From HyVt-105 sp049975425 (GTDB lineage: Bacteria; Bacteroidota; Bacteroidia; Bacteroidales; VadinHA17): a DNA stretch of 64,000 nucleotides. Below are positions 45,401-55,501 of the stretch, piece by piece. The stretch covers positions 40,424 through 104,423 of the forward strand of contig JBNGDI010000008.1 of NCBI GenBank assembly GCA_049975425.1, written 5' to 3'. The notes beneath the pieces are model-generated. The model was given only the letters and a program-made list of their open reading frames with translations, made no database searches and was not told the DNA's origin. Each line of letters opens with the position of its first letter. Position 1 is the stretch's first letter. Position numbers and translations under genes: made by a program.

Positions 45401-46946
45401 GCCAGGCATGAACCTTATCGGCCGTATTTTGCCCGTCGATGGCCGACGAAAGGATCCCGCCGGCGTAACCGGCACCCTCTCCGCATGGAAACAATCCCTC
45501 ACACGACACCGAGGTGTGGTTTCCGGCATCTCTGACCACCCTGATCGGGCTTGAGGTACGTGATTCCACTCCCACCAGTAACGCTTCGCCCGTAATGAAT
45601 CCCCTCATTTTTTTATCAAAAAGCCGGAAACCCTGTTTCAGCCTTTCCACCATAAAAGGCGGCAGCCATTCATGCAAGGGAGAAGGCTGCAGGCCGGGGA
45701 AGTAGGAACACGGCGGAAGGGATGCCGGCCGTTTGTTCTCCAGAAAATCGGTCAGCTTCTGCGCCGGGGCCTGCTGGGTTTTTCCCCCTTCAAACCACGC
45801 CTGTTTTTCCAGATTTTCCTGGAATTTCATCCCGGCCAGCACCCCGTGCCGGGAAACAGAGGGAATGTCCTCTTCCGTTATTTCCGTAACTATACCAGCA
45901 TTGGCGTAAGGTGAATTCCGGCGCCATGGCGACATACCGTTTACAACCACTTCACCCGGAGAAGTGGCCGAGGGAACAATGAAACCACCTGGACACATGC
46001 AGAAGCTATATACACTAAATTTCCCGGCCCGGGCCGTCAGGCGGTAGGTTGCTGCAGGCACCCCCGGAATATTCTTAAATCCGTGATACTGAATACGGTT
46101 GATCAGTTCCTGGGGGTGTTCCACCCGCACCCCCATGGCAAAACCCTTCATTTCCAGCCTGATCCCCTCATGGGCCAGCAGTTCGTACACATCCCGGGCC
46201 GAGTGGCCTGTGGCAAGCACCAGGCAATGTGCGTTCATTTTGCCTCCCGGTTCGGTAATAAAACCGGCAAGCCGACCGGCCACAATCATCAAACCCTTAA
46301 GCCGGGTCTGGTAATGAAATTCTCCTCCATGTTCCAGAATAGTGTTCCTGATTCTTTTGATCACCCCGGGAAGCCGGTCGGTGCCAATATGCGGGTGCGA
46401 TTCGTAGAGAATTTCCGGGGGTGCTCCGTGCCAGACCATGGTTTGCAGTATTTTGCCGGTATCACCCCGTTTTTTTGAACGGGTATACAATTTCCCGTCG
46501 GAAAAAGTACCTGCTCCCCCTTCTCCGAAACAATAATTTGAATCGGGATCCACCCGGAGTTCTCTTGAAATGGCCGCCACATCGCGTTTCCTCAAACCCA
46601 CTTCCTTCCCTCTTTCCAGCAACACCGGCTTTCGGCCCAGTTCCAGCAGCCGCAGGGCGCAGAATAAACCCGCGGGGCCCGTCCCTGCAATATAGACCGG
46701 TTCGGCCCGATGCACATCGTTATATCCGGGCCGAAAAGGTTCCTGACGTTCTTCACCGGCAGAGAACACCCTCAGCCGGTAATGCCAGCGGATGAACCCC
46801 CGGCGCGCATCCAGCGATTTTTGCAGGATATGAACAAAGGCATCGCTTTCCGGTAAAAGTTCACCCCGGCTGCGCAGCGCATTGAGTATGGCTTCCTTCT
46901 CATCCCCTCCGGCAGGCGGGAGGGTAAGGTCGAATTCACGGGGCAT
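45387..46946 (-). CDS. uncharacterised FAD-dependent dehydrogenase (COG2509)
   Basis: A 519-residue flavoprotein. The N-terminal extension (about 1-85) precedes the FAD motif VYIAGTGPAGLFCALRLLEL with VLLERGKEVG, then the conserved SNYCFGEGGAGTFSDGKLYT and LATGHSARDVYELL; the C-terminal FAD contact is LFPCGEGAGYAGGILSSAID. The family occurs widely in Bacteroidota and Firmicutes; its substrate is not known. It overlaps trmH tail-to-tail, so the transcripts are antisense to each other at their ends. Confidence 0.88.
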   Translation of the reverse strand: MPREFDLTLPPAGGDEKEAILNALRSRGELLPESDAFVHILQKSLDARRGFIRWHYRLRVFSAGEERQEPFRPGYNDVHRAEPVYIAGTGPAGLFCALRLLELGRKPVLLERGKEVGLRKRDVAAISRELRVDPDSNYCFGEGGAGTFSDGKLYTRSKKRGDTGKILQTMVWHGAPPEILYESHPHIGTDRLPGVIKRIRNTILEHGGEFHYQTRLKGLMIVAGRLAGFITEPGGKMNAHCLVLATGHSARDVYELLAHEGIRLEMKGFAMGVRVEHPQELINRIQYHGFKNIPGVPAATYRLTARAGKFSVYSFCMCPGGFIVPSATSPGEVVVNGMSPWRRNSPYANAGIVTEITEEDIPSVSRHGVLAGMKFQENLEKQAWFEGGKTQQAPAQKLTDFLENKRPASLPPCSYFPGLQPSPLHEWLPPFMVERLKQGFRLFDKKMRGFITGEALLVGVESRTSSPIRVVRDAGNHTSVSCEGLFPCGEGAGYAGGILSSAIDGQNTADKVHAWLSRG

Positions 46947-46961
46947 GGCAAAGAATGACGG

Positions 46962-47675
46962 TTATTCAAAATGAAAAGACAGGATGAGGATATTCGACAT
47001 GAGACGGCCGATAGCATTGACATACTCAGGATGTGTTGCATTGGGGTCATCCATCAGTATATCACGGGTACCGGCTGCCAGCTTCAGCTCGGTGGAAAAC
47101 TTGAAATACCTGAGATAAAAATCTATTCCAAAACCAATTTCATAGTGGAGGTCGGAACGTTTCAGCCGCAGGTACAGGTCCTCCGCATCATCGTATTCCT
47201 TTCTGGCAGCCAGGTCAATCCGGTAATTCAGCCCTCCCAGCAGGTAGGGCCTGTAATTGTTGATCCGGGTAGATTTGTATTTCACCACCAGGGGGAATTC
47301 CAGGTAGGATGATTCCAGTTTCTGGACGGTTCCAACCTTCTGCCTGCCGGAATAGTACACCAGGTTTCGCTGTCCGAAACCGATCCCTGGCAGGAAGCGC
47401 AGATCGAAGTAGTCATTCATTCTCAGGTTGGAAACAATATTGATATTGAATCCGGGCTGCAATCGGGTTACATCGGCAAAAAGGGTGGTATCGAGGTAAG
47501 CCGATTCGGAGATCACTGCCCCGAAATCCATGGCATTCAGTCCCACCGTAAATCCAAAATGGAGGGGTTTCTTATCGTAAGCCGGATCATTCTTCACCCT
47601 GGATCGTTGCGCAGCCGTATCACACAGGAAGAAGACCAGTGCTGTCCAGAAGATGATATGGAATTTCGTTTTCAA
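46962..47675 (-). CDS. porT: PorT-like outer-membrane beta-barrel protein (type IX secretion)
   Basis: A 237-residue protein with a signal peptide (MKTKFHIIFWTALVFFLCDTAAQ) and PLHFGFTVGLNAMDFGAV, the opening I associate with PorT, a barrel required for type IX secretion in Porphyromonas and Flavobacterium. Repeated amphipathic strands (FLPGIGFGQRNLVYY; YLEFPLVVKYKST; LHYEIGFGIDFYLRYFKFST) follow, ending in NILILSFHFE. No other T9SS gene lies in the window; in this phylum these genes are dispersed. It starts upstream of the FAD dehydrogenase with a 15-base gap. Confidence 0.82.
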   Translation of the reverse strand: MKTKFHIIFWTALVFFLCDTAAQRSRVKNDPAYDKKPLHFGFTVGLNAMDFGAVISESAYLDTTLFADVTRLQPGFNINIVSNLRMNDYFDLRFLPGIGFGQRNLVYYSGRQKVGTVQKLESSYLEFPLVVKYKSTRINNYRPYLLGGLNYRIDLAARKEYDDAEDLYLRLKRSDLHYEIGFGIDFYLRYFKFSTELKLAAGTRDILMDDPNATHPEYVNAIGRLMSNILILSFHFE

Positions 47676-47764
47676 TTTCCCGGTCTACCCTCGTAAACAA
47701 ATAACTGTTTTCATACGGTATTATTATCCTTTCAGGGAAAAAAGCAATGAAACGACCGGGAATG

Positions 47765-50002
47765 TCAGGATACAGGGTCTTCCAGGTATTTTTCCAGAGT
47801 TGTATCGTAATATTTTTTCATATCGCACACAAACCCGTAGGAGATATCATCCACCCGTATCTCTCCTTTGGTAACATGACCCAGGGCGGAGAACGGAAAA
47901 TCCTCCTTCAGCATAAAATCAATGAATTCAGTCTCGCGGGTGGGAGCTACGGAAACCACCACCCGGCTCTGAGCCTCCCCGAACAGAAAAGCGTCTTTTC
48001 TTATTTCCGCATCGGTGGTTATATCGAATCCCAGGCTGCGCGGCATGCCGCATTCCAGCAGGGAAATAAACAGTCCGCCTTCCGAAATGTCGTGTGCCGA
48101 CATCACCAGACTGTATGCAATGAGTTTTTTAACCACCTGTTGCAGCCGGTGCTCGAAATCCAGGTCGAAATGCGGAGGGGGTGACTGGGTCACCTTATGC
48201 CAGGAAACCAGATATTCTGAGCTGGATATATCGTTTTGCGATTTCCCCAGCAGAAAGATCATATGGCCCTTGTTTTTGAAAGCCATGGTCATTTGATTGT
48301 TCTTCTCCCTGAGCAGGCCAAGCATACCGATGGTGGGGGTGGGATGAACCGGCACTTCCTTTCCGTCGATAACCGACTGGTTGTAAAAACTCACATTTCC
48401 TCCCGTAACGGGGGTTTCGAACTTTTTACAGGCTTTTCCCATGCCTTTCACTGCCTGGACGAACTGCCAGTAAACCTCGGGATTGTATGGATTTCCGAAA
48501 TTCAGGCAATTGGTAATGGCCATGGGTTCCCCGCCCGAACACACAATATTCCTGGCCGCTTCGGCCACAGCAATCTGGGCTCCGATGTAGGGATCCGCAT
48601 GTACATACCTGGCGTTGCAATCGACCGTGAGCGCAAGGGCCGTTCGGGTTCCCTTGATATTGACCAGTCCTGCATCACATGGGAAATTGGTAGACAAATT
48701 ATTGGTACGTACCATGGTATCGTACTGGTGGTAAACCCATTGCTTGGAGGCAATATTGGGATTCTGCACCAGGGCATAAGCCACTTCTTTCAGGTCTTCC
48801 GGCTCGGGAATGTTATCAATGCGGAATTTCCGGTATTCTTTAATATAGGCAGGCTCGCGAGTTTCGCGCTCATAAACTGGAGCCCCTCCGCCCAGCACCA
48901 GCGATGAAGCCGGAACATCGGCCACAGGTTTTCCATGCCAGGAAAAAACCAGCCTGTCTTCGGGAATAACTTCTCCAATAATCTCACAACTCAGGTCCCA
49001 TTTATCAAAAATGGCCTCCACCTCCTTCTCCCTGCCCTTTTTCACCACCACCAGCATCCTTTCCTGTGATTCCGACAACAGGATTTCAAACGGTTCCATA
49101 TCTTCCTGCCTGAGAGGAACCCGGTCCAGATCGATCCGCATACCGCACTTTCCGCGTGCCGACATTTCAGATGTGGAACAGATGATCCCGGCAGCTCCCA
49201 TATCCTGCATCCCCACCACGGCTCCGGTGCGGTTCAGTTCGAGGGTAGCCTCGAGCAGAAGTTTCTCCTGGAACGGATCACCCACCTGCACGGAAGGAAG
49301 ATCTTCCGCTGAATTTTCGGTTATATCGGCCGAGGCGAAAGTAGCCCCATGGATGCCGTCCTTTCCTGTTAACGATCCCACAATGTACACGGGATTGCCT
49401 TTCCCCCGGGCTGTAGCAGAAATCATTTCTCCCTTTTTGAGAATCCCCACCGACATGGCATTGACCAGAATATTGGTGCGGTAACAGGGGTCGAAATATA
49501 CTTCCCCACCCACCACGGGCACACCAAATGCATTCCCGTAATCGCCTATACCCTGCACCACACCGCGCATCAGCCACTGGGTACGGTCGAGATGGATCTC
49601 CCCGAACCGCAGGGAATTCAACTGCGCAATGGGCCGGGCACCCATGGTAAATATATCGCGGTTGATGCCCCCCACACCGGTGGCAGCCCCCTGATAGGGT
49701 TCAATGGCACAGGGATGATTGTGCGATTCTATTTTAAAGGCACAGGCCAGATCATTTCCAATATCCACCAGGCCGGCGTTTTCCTCACCCGCCTCGGCCA
49801 AAAGATGCTTTCCCTTACGCGGTAATGTTTTCAGCCATTTGATTGAATTCTTGTAGGAAGCATGCTCCGACCACATGACTGAATAAATACTCAGTTCGGT
49901 AAAATTCGGTGTACGGCCCAGGATCTCTCTGATGCGCAGAAATTCCTCCCGGTTGATTCCCAGTTCGCCGGCGGTTTGTTCATTCACTTTTTGAGCGGGC
50001 AT
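47765..50002 (-). CDS. purL: phosphoribosylformylglycinamidine synthase, small type (PurL)
   Basis: A 745-residue ATP-dependent FGAM synthase of purine synthesis. Family segments include YSVMWSEHASYKNSIKWLKT, KIESHNHPCAIEPYQGAATG with GVGGINRDIFTMGARPIA, and MQDMGAAGIICSTSEMSARG. The glutaminase domain and the N-terminal PurS-like domain are absent, so separate PurQ and PurS are needed; neither is in the window. Many Bacteroidales carry the fused 1,200-residue form, so the small type is worth noting. A TATATTTG -7 element lies at 50027-50034. Confidence 0.95.
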   Translation of the reverse strand: MPAQKVNEQTAGELGINREEFLRIREILGRTPNFTELSIYSVMWSEHASYKNSIKWLKTLPRKGKHLLAEAGEENAGLVDIGNDLACAFKIESHNHPCAIEPYQGAATGVGGINRDIFTMGARPIAQLNSLRFGEIHLDRTQWLMRGVVQGIGDYGNAFGVPVVGGEVYFDPCYRTNILVNAMSVGILKKGEMISATARGKGNPVYIVGSLTGKDGIHGATFASADITENSAEDLPSVQVGDPFQEKLLLEATLELNRTGAVVGMQDMGAAGIICSTSEMSARGKCGMRIDLDRVPLRQEDMEPFEILLSESQERMLVVVKKGREKEVEAIFDKWDLSCEIIGEVIPEDRLVFSWHGKPVADVPASSLVLGGGAPVYERETREPAYIKEYRKFRIDNIPEPEDLKEVAYALVQNPNIASKQWVYHQYDTMVRTNNLSTNFPCDAGLVNIKGTRTALALTVDCNARYVHADPYIGAQIAVAEAARNIVCSGGEPMAITNCLNFGNPYNPEVYWQFVQAVKGMGKACKKFETPVTGGNVSFYNQSVIDGKEVPVHPTPTIGMLGLLREKNNQMTMAFKNKGHMIFLLGKSQNDISSSEYLVSWHKVTQSPPPHFDLDFEHRLQQVVKKLIAYSLVMSAHDISEGGLFISLLECGMPRSLGFDITTDAEIRKDAFLFGEAQSRVVVSVAPTRETEFIDFMLKEDFPFSALGHVTKGEIRVDDISYGFVCDMKKYYDTTLEKYLEDPVS

Positions 50003-50169
50003 ATATTAGGCTTTAGTATACCGAAGCAAATATAATCAACAATATGCTGACTTGGAGAAACCTGCCGGGAAATTTCCCCCGGTTTTCCCGGAAAAACCTT
50101 TGGAGACAGGCCTTACGGAAAAGTCTCTTTTTTTCTCTATTTTTACCATCGGAAATAATCACAGTAACC

Positions 50170-50940
50170 ATGATCAAAGAAAAGGAAACGGTATGGATTA
50201 CCGGAGCCTCTTCCGGAATCGGAAGGGAAACCGCCCTGCTCCTGGCCGGGAACGGATACCGGCTCATTCTCTCTGCCCGAAGAAAAAAACTGCTGGAAAG
50301 CCTTTCGAAAGAAATACTCCGCCGAACCGGCACCCCGGTGCGGGTTGTCCCGCTCGATGTAACGGCAAGGGAAGAAGTAGAAAAAGCGGTCAGGGACCTT
50401 CCGGAAGACTGGGCACAGGTAGATATCCTGATCAACAATGCCGGGCTGGCCGCCGGGCTTGATTACCTGCAGGAAGGAGACATAAACAACTGGGAACGGA
50501 TGATCGACACCAATGTCAAAGGACTGCTGTACATGACCCGCAACCTGCTTCCCGGAATGATAGAACGGGGGCGGGGACATGTGGTCAACCTGGGTTCCAC
50601 TGCGGGCAAGGAAGTATACGAACGCGGCAATGTCTACTGTGCCACCAAGCATGCGGTTGATGCCCTTTCCAGAGCCATGCGCATCGATCTGCTTGCCCAA
50701 GGGATCAAAGTGACCAACATTGCTCCCGGACTGGTGGAAACGGAATTTTCCCTGGTCCGGTTCAAAGGAGATGCAGCCAAAGCAAAAGCTCCATACCGTG
50801 GGATGACCCCCCTGAGCGGGAGGGATGTGGCGGAAACCATTTTGTTTGCCATTACCCGTCCGCCCCATGTCTGTATTAACGACCTGGTGATCACACCCAC
50901 TGCACAGGCCAATTCATTCTATGTAAAAAGGAATTACTGA
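50170..50940 (+). CDS. short-chain dehydrogenase, YdfG-like
   Basis: A 256-residue NADP-linked SDR. The cofactor loop is WITGASSGIGRETALLL, the next strand ends LSARRKK (Arg favours NADP), NNAG is in DILINNAGLA, and the catalytic YxxxK is YCATKH with the Ser in VVNLGSTAGKE. The tail INDLVITPTAQANS matches YdfG-type 3-hydroxy acid dehydrogenases. The start is the ATG giving MIKEKETVW; the longer frame adds 42 unlikely residues. It diverges from purL. Confidence 0.9.
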   Translation: MIKEKETVWITGASSGIGRETALLLAGNGYRLILSARRKKLLESLSKEILRRTGTPVRVVPLDVTAREEVEKAVRDLPEDWAQVDILINNAGLAAGLDYLQEGDINNWERMIDTNVKGLLYMTRNLLPGMIERGRGHVVNLGSTAGKEVYERGNVYCATKHAVDALSRAMRIDLLAQGIKVTNIAPGLVETEFSLVRFKGDAAKAKAPYRGMTPLSGRDVAETILFAITRPPHVCINDLVITPTAQANSFYVKRNY

Positions 50941-50951
50941 AAAACCTTTTC

Positions 50952-51695
50952 TCAGGGAAGGTAACCCTGTTTTTTGAGCAATTCAATCAGCTTTCCGGAA
51001 AAGAATTCATTGTCTTTACGGGTGTAGCGCAGGTTGGTAAAAATCCGGGCAAGGTTGGGTTTATTGTTAATTTCCAGCAGCTTTCTGGTAGCATCGAGCG
51101 ATTCTTTTTCCCGGTACAGCCGGTCAATCCGCTTCGGGTCATAATCTTCGTATTTTTCCCTGTGCACCACAGCCTCCACTGGCAGTCTGTCGGTCAGCCC
51201 GGGATTTTCTGCCGGATATCCCATTACAATGGCGGCAACCGGAATAACCCCGTCGGGCAATTCCAGTATCTCGACGATCCGGTCGGCATTGTATAAGGCG
51301 GTCCCCAGGTAACATATCCCAAGGCCATGAGCTTCAGCAGCCAGGCAAACATTCTGTGATGCCAGCAAGGCATCGGTAGCTGCATTGAGAAACCAGAGGA
51401 AATTCCGGTAACCCGGTTCGGCTTCCCGCTGACGGCACCATTTTTCAAAACGGTTCAGATCGGCACAAAAGGTGATATGCACCGGAGCCTCCAGTACCAT
51501 ATTCTGTTTGAAATGCTGCTCCCACAATTGTTTCCTTATCTTCTCATCGGTTGTAACAATCATGCTGTACACCTGCATATTGCCGGTATTGGAAGCGCGG
51601 GTCCCCGCTTCCAGTATCCTGTCAAGCAGGTCGGGAGCTACCGCATCGGTTTTGTATTTTCTGATGGAACGGTGTGTAAAAATGGTGTTGAGCAT
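50952..51695 (-). CDS. nitroreductase-family FMN oxidoreductase
   Basis: A 247-residue NfsA/Frp-like flavoprotein. RSIRKYKTDAVAPDLLDRIL opens the FMN-binding fold, RASNTGNMQVYSMIV holds the Asn contact, LASQNVCLAAEAHGLGICYL is the central helix and VAAIVMGYPAENP the usual late motif. The physiological substrate cannot be read from sequence. The start chosen is MLNTIFTHRSIRKY; the extended frame adds 15 residues of no character. It ends 11 bases after the convergent SDR gene. Confidence 0.9.
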   Translation of the reverse strand: MLNTIFTHRSIRKYKTDAVAPDLLDRILEAGTRASNTGNMQVYSMIVTTDEKIRKQLWEQHFKQNMVLEAPVHITFCADLNRFEKWCRQREAEPGYRNFLWFLNAATDALLASQNVCLAAEAHGLGICYLGTALYNADRIVEILELPDGVIPVAAIVMGYPAENPGLTDRLPVEAVVHREKYEDYDPKRIDRLYREKESLDATRKLLEINNKPNLARIFTNLRYTRKDNEFFSGKLIELLKKQGYLP

Positions 51696-51933
51696 AACTG
51701 TTTTTTTTACAAAAATAAGCGGATAGGCCGTTGCCGGCAATGATATTACTCACGTATTAATGATTTAAATACAAGCCTTTCTTATTAACAAGTTTACAGT
51801 TTTAAAAAGGCTGGGCACTCAATCTATGTCACATAACAGGATGATTTATTCAATGAAATATGCATAATTTATAAAACGTTTTTTCTACTTTCACCTGATC
51901 AACCCCAATGCTTATTTAAAAAATCATCACATT

Positions 51934-54900
51934 ATGAATCGACATGTATCCCTTCAAAGAGTCCTGCCCGTGATCTTTCTGTGTATTTTCACATGGAGTG
52001 TACCCGTATGGGGAGCAGGTAAAAAAGAAGAAAAAAAATCCGAAGAAGAAGGAAAAATGATTTCTTCCACCTTCTCCGGGCTCAAATGGAGAAGCATTGG
52101 CCCTGCATTCACCTCGGGCCGAATTTCCGATTTTGCGGTAAATCCCCGCAACCACTCGGAATGGTTTGTTGCAGTGGCTTCAGGCCATGTATGGAAAACC
52201 GAAAATAACGGTACTACTTTCAAGCCGGTTTTTGAAAACTACGGGGCATATGCCATGGGCTGCCTGGCCATGGACCCGCGCAATCCGAACGTGGTGTGGC
52301 TGGGAACCGGGGAAAATAACCACCAGCGCGCGCTGGGATACGGCAACGGAGTATACAAAACCACCAATGGTGGAAAATCATGGAAAAACATGGGACTGAA
52401 AGAATCGAGACAGATCGGCATGATCGCCATCCATCCCGGGAACACCGATGTGGTTTTCGTTGCTGCTGAAGGATCGGCCTGGGGGCCCGGAGGCGACAGG
52501 GGGCTGTATAAAACCACCGATGGAGGCGAAACCTGGAAGAAAGTACTCGAGATCAGTGAGAACACCGGAGTGAACAATGTGATCATTTCACCCTGGGACC
52601 CCGAAATAATGTTTGCCACTTCCGAGCAGAGGCGCAGGCATGTCTTCACCAAAATAGGCGGCGGACCCGAATCGGCCATTTACAAATCAACCGACGGAGG
52701 AGAAACCTGGAAAAAACTCACAAAAGGACTGCCCGGCGGTCATGTGGGAGGCATGGGCATTGCCGCCTCACCGGTAAAACCCGGCCTTCTCTATGCCATT
52801 ATTGAAGCCGAAGGCGAAACAGGAGGGTTCTTCCGGTCGACCGACATGGGAGAATCATGGGAAAAAATGAGCGATCATCATTCCAGCGGCCAGTATTACA
52901 ATGAGATTGTGTGCGACCCCTGTGACCCCGACAAGGTATACAGCCTGGAAACCCGTACCCATTATACCCTCGACGGAGGAAAAACCTGGACCCGCCTGAG
53001 CAACAACAGCCGCCATGTAGATGACCATGCCCTGTGGATCGATCCCGGTGATACGAAACATTTCCTGATCGGCGGCGACGGCGGGATATATGAAACCTTC
53101 GACGGCGGAGTGCATTATGTTTTCAAATCGAACCTGCCAGTCACACAGTTCTACAGGGTGGCCGTTGACAATACCGAACCCTTTTACTGGATATACGGAG
53201 GAACGCAGGACAACAACAGCATGGGCGGACCTTCAAGGAACCTGAATTCGGCGGGAGTGGCCAATGACGAATGGATCGTTACCGTGGGAGGCGACGGTTT
53301 CTGGCAGGCCATCGACCCCACCGATCCGAATATTGTATACTCGGAATGGCAGTACGGAAACAGTGTGCGGTACGACAAGCGAAGCGGGGAAGTGATCGAC
53401 ATCAAACCCCAGCCCCGCCAGGGCGAGGAAACCTATCGCTGGAACTGGGATGCTCCGCTGATCCTCAGCCCGCACAGCCATACCCGCCTGTATGCTGCCG
53501 CAAACAAGGTGTTCCGGAGCGATGACCGGGGAAACAGCTGGACCGTCATTTCCGGCGACCTGACCCGGAATATGGACAGGAACACCTGGCAGGTAATGGG
53601 AAAATACTGGAGTGTTGACGCCGTGGCCAAGGATGTTTCCACTTCACAGTTCGGAACCATCGTCGCCCTGGCCGAATCGGAAGTGAAGGAAGGACTGATC
53701 TATGTGGGAACCGATGACGGGCTCATTCAGATCACTGAAAACGGAGGGGAGTCGTGGACAAAAACAGCCAGTTTCCCCGGTGTGCCTGAATATACCTATG
53801 TGAGCGATATCTGCCCATCGAAATTCGACGAAAATGTAGTATTTGCCTCATTCAACAACCACAAACGCGACGATTTCAAACCCTATGTGCTGAAAAGCAC
53901 CGACAAAGGGAAAACGTGGACTTCCATCACCGCCAACCTGCCCGAGAACGGAAGTGTACACAGCATCGAGCAGGATTTTGTCAATCCCGACCTGCTGTTT
54001 GTGGGTACCGAGTTCAGTTTTTATTTTTCCACTGACGGTGGAAAAAAATGGATCAGGCTGGCATCAGGCCTTCCCGACATTGCCGTACGCGATATTGCTA
54101 TCCAGCGGAGGGAAAACGACCTGGTGCTGGGTACATTCGGCCGTGGATTCTTTGTGCTGGACGATTACAGTCCGCTGCGACAGGCAAATCCCGATCTCTT
54201 TGAAAAGAAAGCCCACATTTTCCCGGTAAAAAAAGCCGATATGTACATCCCGGCCGATTCCCGGTACGGGCAGGGTTCCACCTATTTCCTGGCCCCCAAT
54301 CCGGAATACGGCGCTGCCATTACTTATTACCTGAAAGAAACCTACAAAACAGAGAGGCAGAAAAGAAGGGAAAAAGAAAAAGAACTGTTCGAAAAAGGAG
54401 AGAAAATTCCCATTCCCGCCCCCGACGAACTGAGGGAAGAAGGAAAGGAAGAAAAACCACACCTCTTGTTTACCATTTACGACACCGACGGCCAGGTGGT
54501 GAAAAAGATCAGAACCTCTGCCTCTTCCGGAATACAGCGAATTCACTGGGACCTCCGGAATGAATCACCTCTTCCGGCAAGAATGAGGGATGGCTTCGAT
54601 CCGCTGGCCGGAGGCCAGTCGGGATTTCTGGTCATGCCCGATACCTACCGTGTATCACTTTCCGAAGTGGTACAGGGCAAGGAAACCCTCCTGGTGGAGC
54701 CGGTGGAGTTCCGGGTGGAATCACTGCATCTGGCCACACTGGAGGCAAAAGACCGGCGGTCGGTGGTTGAATTCCAGGAAAAAGCAGCCGAACTGTTTCG
54801 GAAAATGCGGGGAGCCATCAACCTCACACAGGAACTCTCGGAAAAAACCGATGCCATACTGCAAACTCTCTACCAGGCCCCGGGCGCCACTCCCGGGATG

Positions 54901-55224
54901 ATCGAACGGGCCAAAGCGGTGAGAAAGGAACTGGACGATATTCAGTTCACCTTTTACGGACACGAGGCAAAAGCCAGCTGGGAGGAAGTGCCTCCCCAAC
55001 CCATGCCGCTTGCCCGGCGCATGAGCACCATGGCCTATACGCATAACTCGTCTACAGCCGATATCACCGAAACGGAAAAAGAAGCCTTCCGCATTTTGAT
55101 GGAAGAGTTTCCTCCGGTGCTGGAAAAAATCCGGAAAATCAACAATACCGATATTCCTGCCCTGGAAAAAATGCTGGAAGAAATTAAGGCGCCATGGACA
55201 CCCGGCAGGGATATACAGATGTAA
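51934..55224 (+). CDS. large secreted BNR/VPS10-repeat (sortilin-like) protein
   Basis: A 1096-residue exported protein (signal MNRHVSLQRVLPVIFLCIFTWS to about WGAG). A many-bladed propeller follows: Asp-box repeats SGHVWKTENNGTTF, NGVYKTTNGGKSW, RGLYKTTDGGETW, SAIYKSTDGGETW, and later THYTLDGGKTW, LIQITENGGESW, YVLKSTDKGKTW. From about 780 comes a charged linker (EKEKELFEKGEKIPIPAPD) and a beta-rich plus coiled-coil C-terminal part. No T9SS sorting tail is seen. Glycosyl hydrolase annotation of such proteins is by fold only; no activity is asserted. A TACTTTCA -7-like element is at 51886-51893. Confidence 0.88.
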   Translation: MNRHVSLQRVLPVIFLCIFTWSVPVWGAGKKEEKKSEEEGKMISSTFSGLKWRSIGPAFTSGRISDFAVNPRNHSEWFVAVASGHVWKTENNGTTFKPVFENYGAYAMGCLAMDPRNPNVVWLGTGENNHQRALGYGNGVYKTTNGGKSWKNMGLKESRQIGMIAIHPGNTDVVFVAAEGSAWGPGGDRGLYKTTDGGETWKKVLEISENTGVNNVIISPWDPEIMFATSEQRRRHVFTKIGGGPESAIYKSTDGGETWKKLTKGLPGGHVGGMGIAASPVKPGLLYAIIEAEGETGGFFRSTDMGESWEKMSDHHSSGQYYNEIVCDPCDPDKVYSLETRTHYTLDGGKTWTRLSNNSRHVDDHALWIDPGDTKHFLIGGDGGIYETFDGGVHYVFKSNLPVTQFYRVAVDNTEPFYWIYGGTQDNNSMGGPSRNLNSAGVANDEWIVTVGGDGFWQAIDPTDPNIVYSEWQYGNSVRYDKRSGEVIDIKPQPRQGEETYRWNWDAPLILSPHSHTRLYAAANKVFRSDDRGNSWTVISGDLTRNMDRNTWQVMGKYWSVDAVAKDVSTSQFGTIVALAESEVKEGLIYVGTDDGLIQITENGGESWTKTASFPGVPEYTYVSDICPSKFDENVVFASFNNHKRDDFKPYVLKSTDKGKTWTSITANLPENGSVHSIEQDFVNPDLLFVGTEFSFYFSTDGGKKWIRLASGLPDIAVRDIAIQRRENDLVLGTFGRGFFVLDDYSPLRQANPDLFEKKAHIFPVKKADMYIPADSRYGQGSTYFLAPNPEYGAAITYYLKETYKTERQKRREKEKELFEKGEKIPIPAPDELREEGKEEKPHLLFTIYDTDGQVVKKIRTSASSGIQRIHWDLRNESPLPARMRDGFDPLAGGQSGFLVMPDTYRVSLSEVVQGKETLLVEPVEFRVESLHLATLEAKDRRSVVEFQEKAAELFRKMRGAINLTQELSEKTDAILQTLYQAPGATPGMIERAKAVRKELDDIQFTFYGHEAKASWEEVPPQPMPLARRMSTMAYTHNSSTADITETEKEAFRILMEEFPPVLEKIRKINNTDIPALEKMLEEIKAPWTPGRDIQM

Positions 55225-55283
55225 AACCGGAAAAACACAGACCCGGTAATTCACAGAATACCGGTCAACGAACACTTTGCTGA

Positions 55284-55325
55284 AAACAGAGGCCGCTTCC
55301 TTTCCCGGAGCGGCCTCTGTTTATA
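55284..55325 (+). terminator. terminator after the BNR-repeat gene
   Basis: AAACAGAGGCCGC pairs with GCGGCCTCTGTTT (13 bp, 13-nt loop containing further pairing), followed by TTAT. It lies 60 bases after the stop. A second, weaker AAAAGCC/GGCTTTT hairpin follows at 55364-55390. Confidence 0.8.
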
Positions 55326-55433
55326 CGATATTTTTTACTTTGCCGGTACAACAATCCACCCGGAAAAGCCGTTACTGCTGCCGGGCTTTTTCTTGCGGAA
55401 GCCATTAACCCGGAATAACCGGCCATTTTTCTG

Positions 55434-55464
55434 TTTGTTTTTAAACTTTTATGCTTTATATTTG
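55434..55464 (+). promoter_or_regulatory. promoter of the 41-residue lipoprotein gene
   Basis: TTTG (55434-55437), a 19-nt spacer and TATATTTG (55457-55464) match the consensus exactly, 37 bases before the ATG. Confidence 0.85.
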
Positions 55465-55501
55465 TTTTTACTCTGCTGTATCACATTAACCGAATACATA
55501 A

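Noticed and set aside
51779..51795. TTAACAA half-site between the nitroreductase and the BNR-repeat gene
   Set aside because: There is no matching second half-site, so it is not a credible Rex operator.
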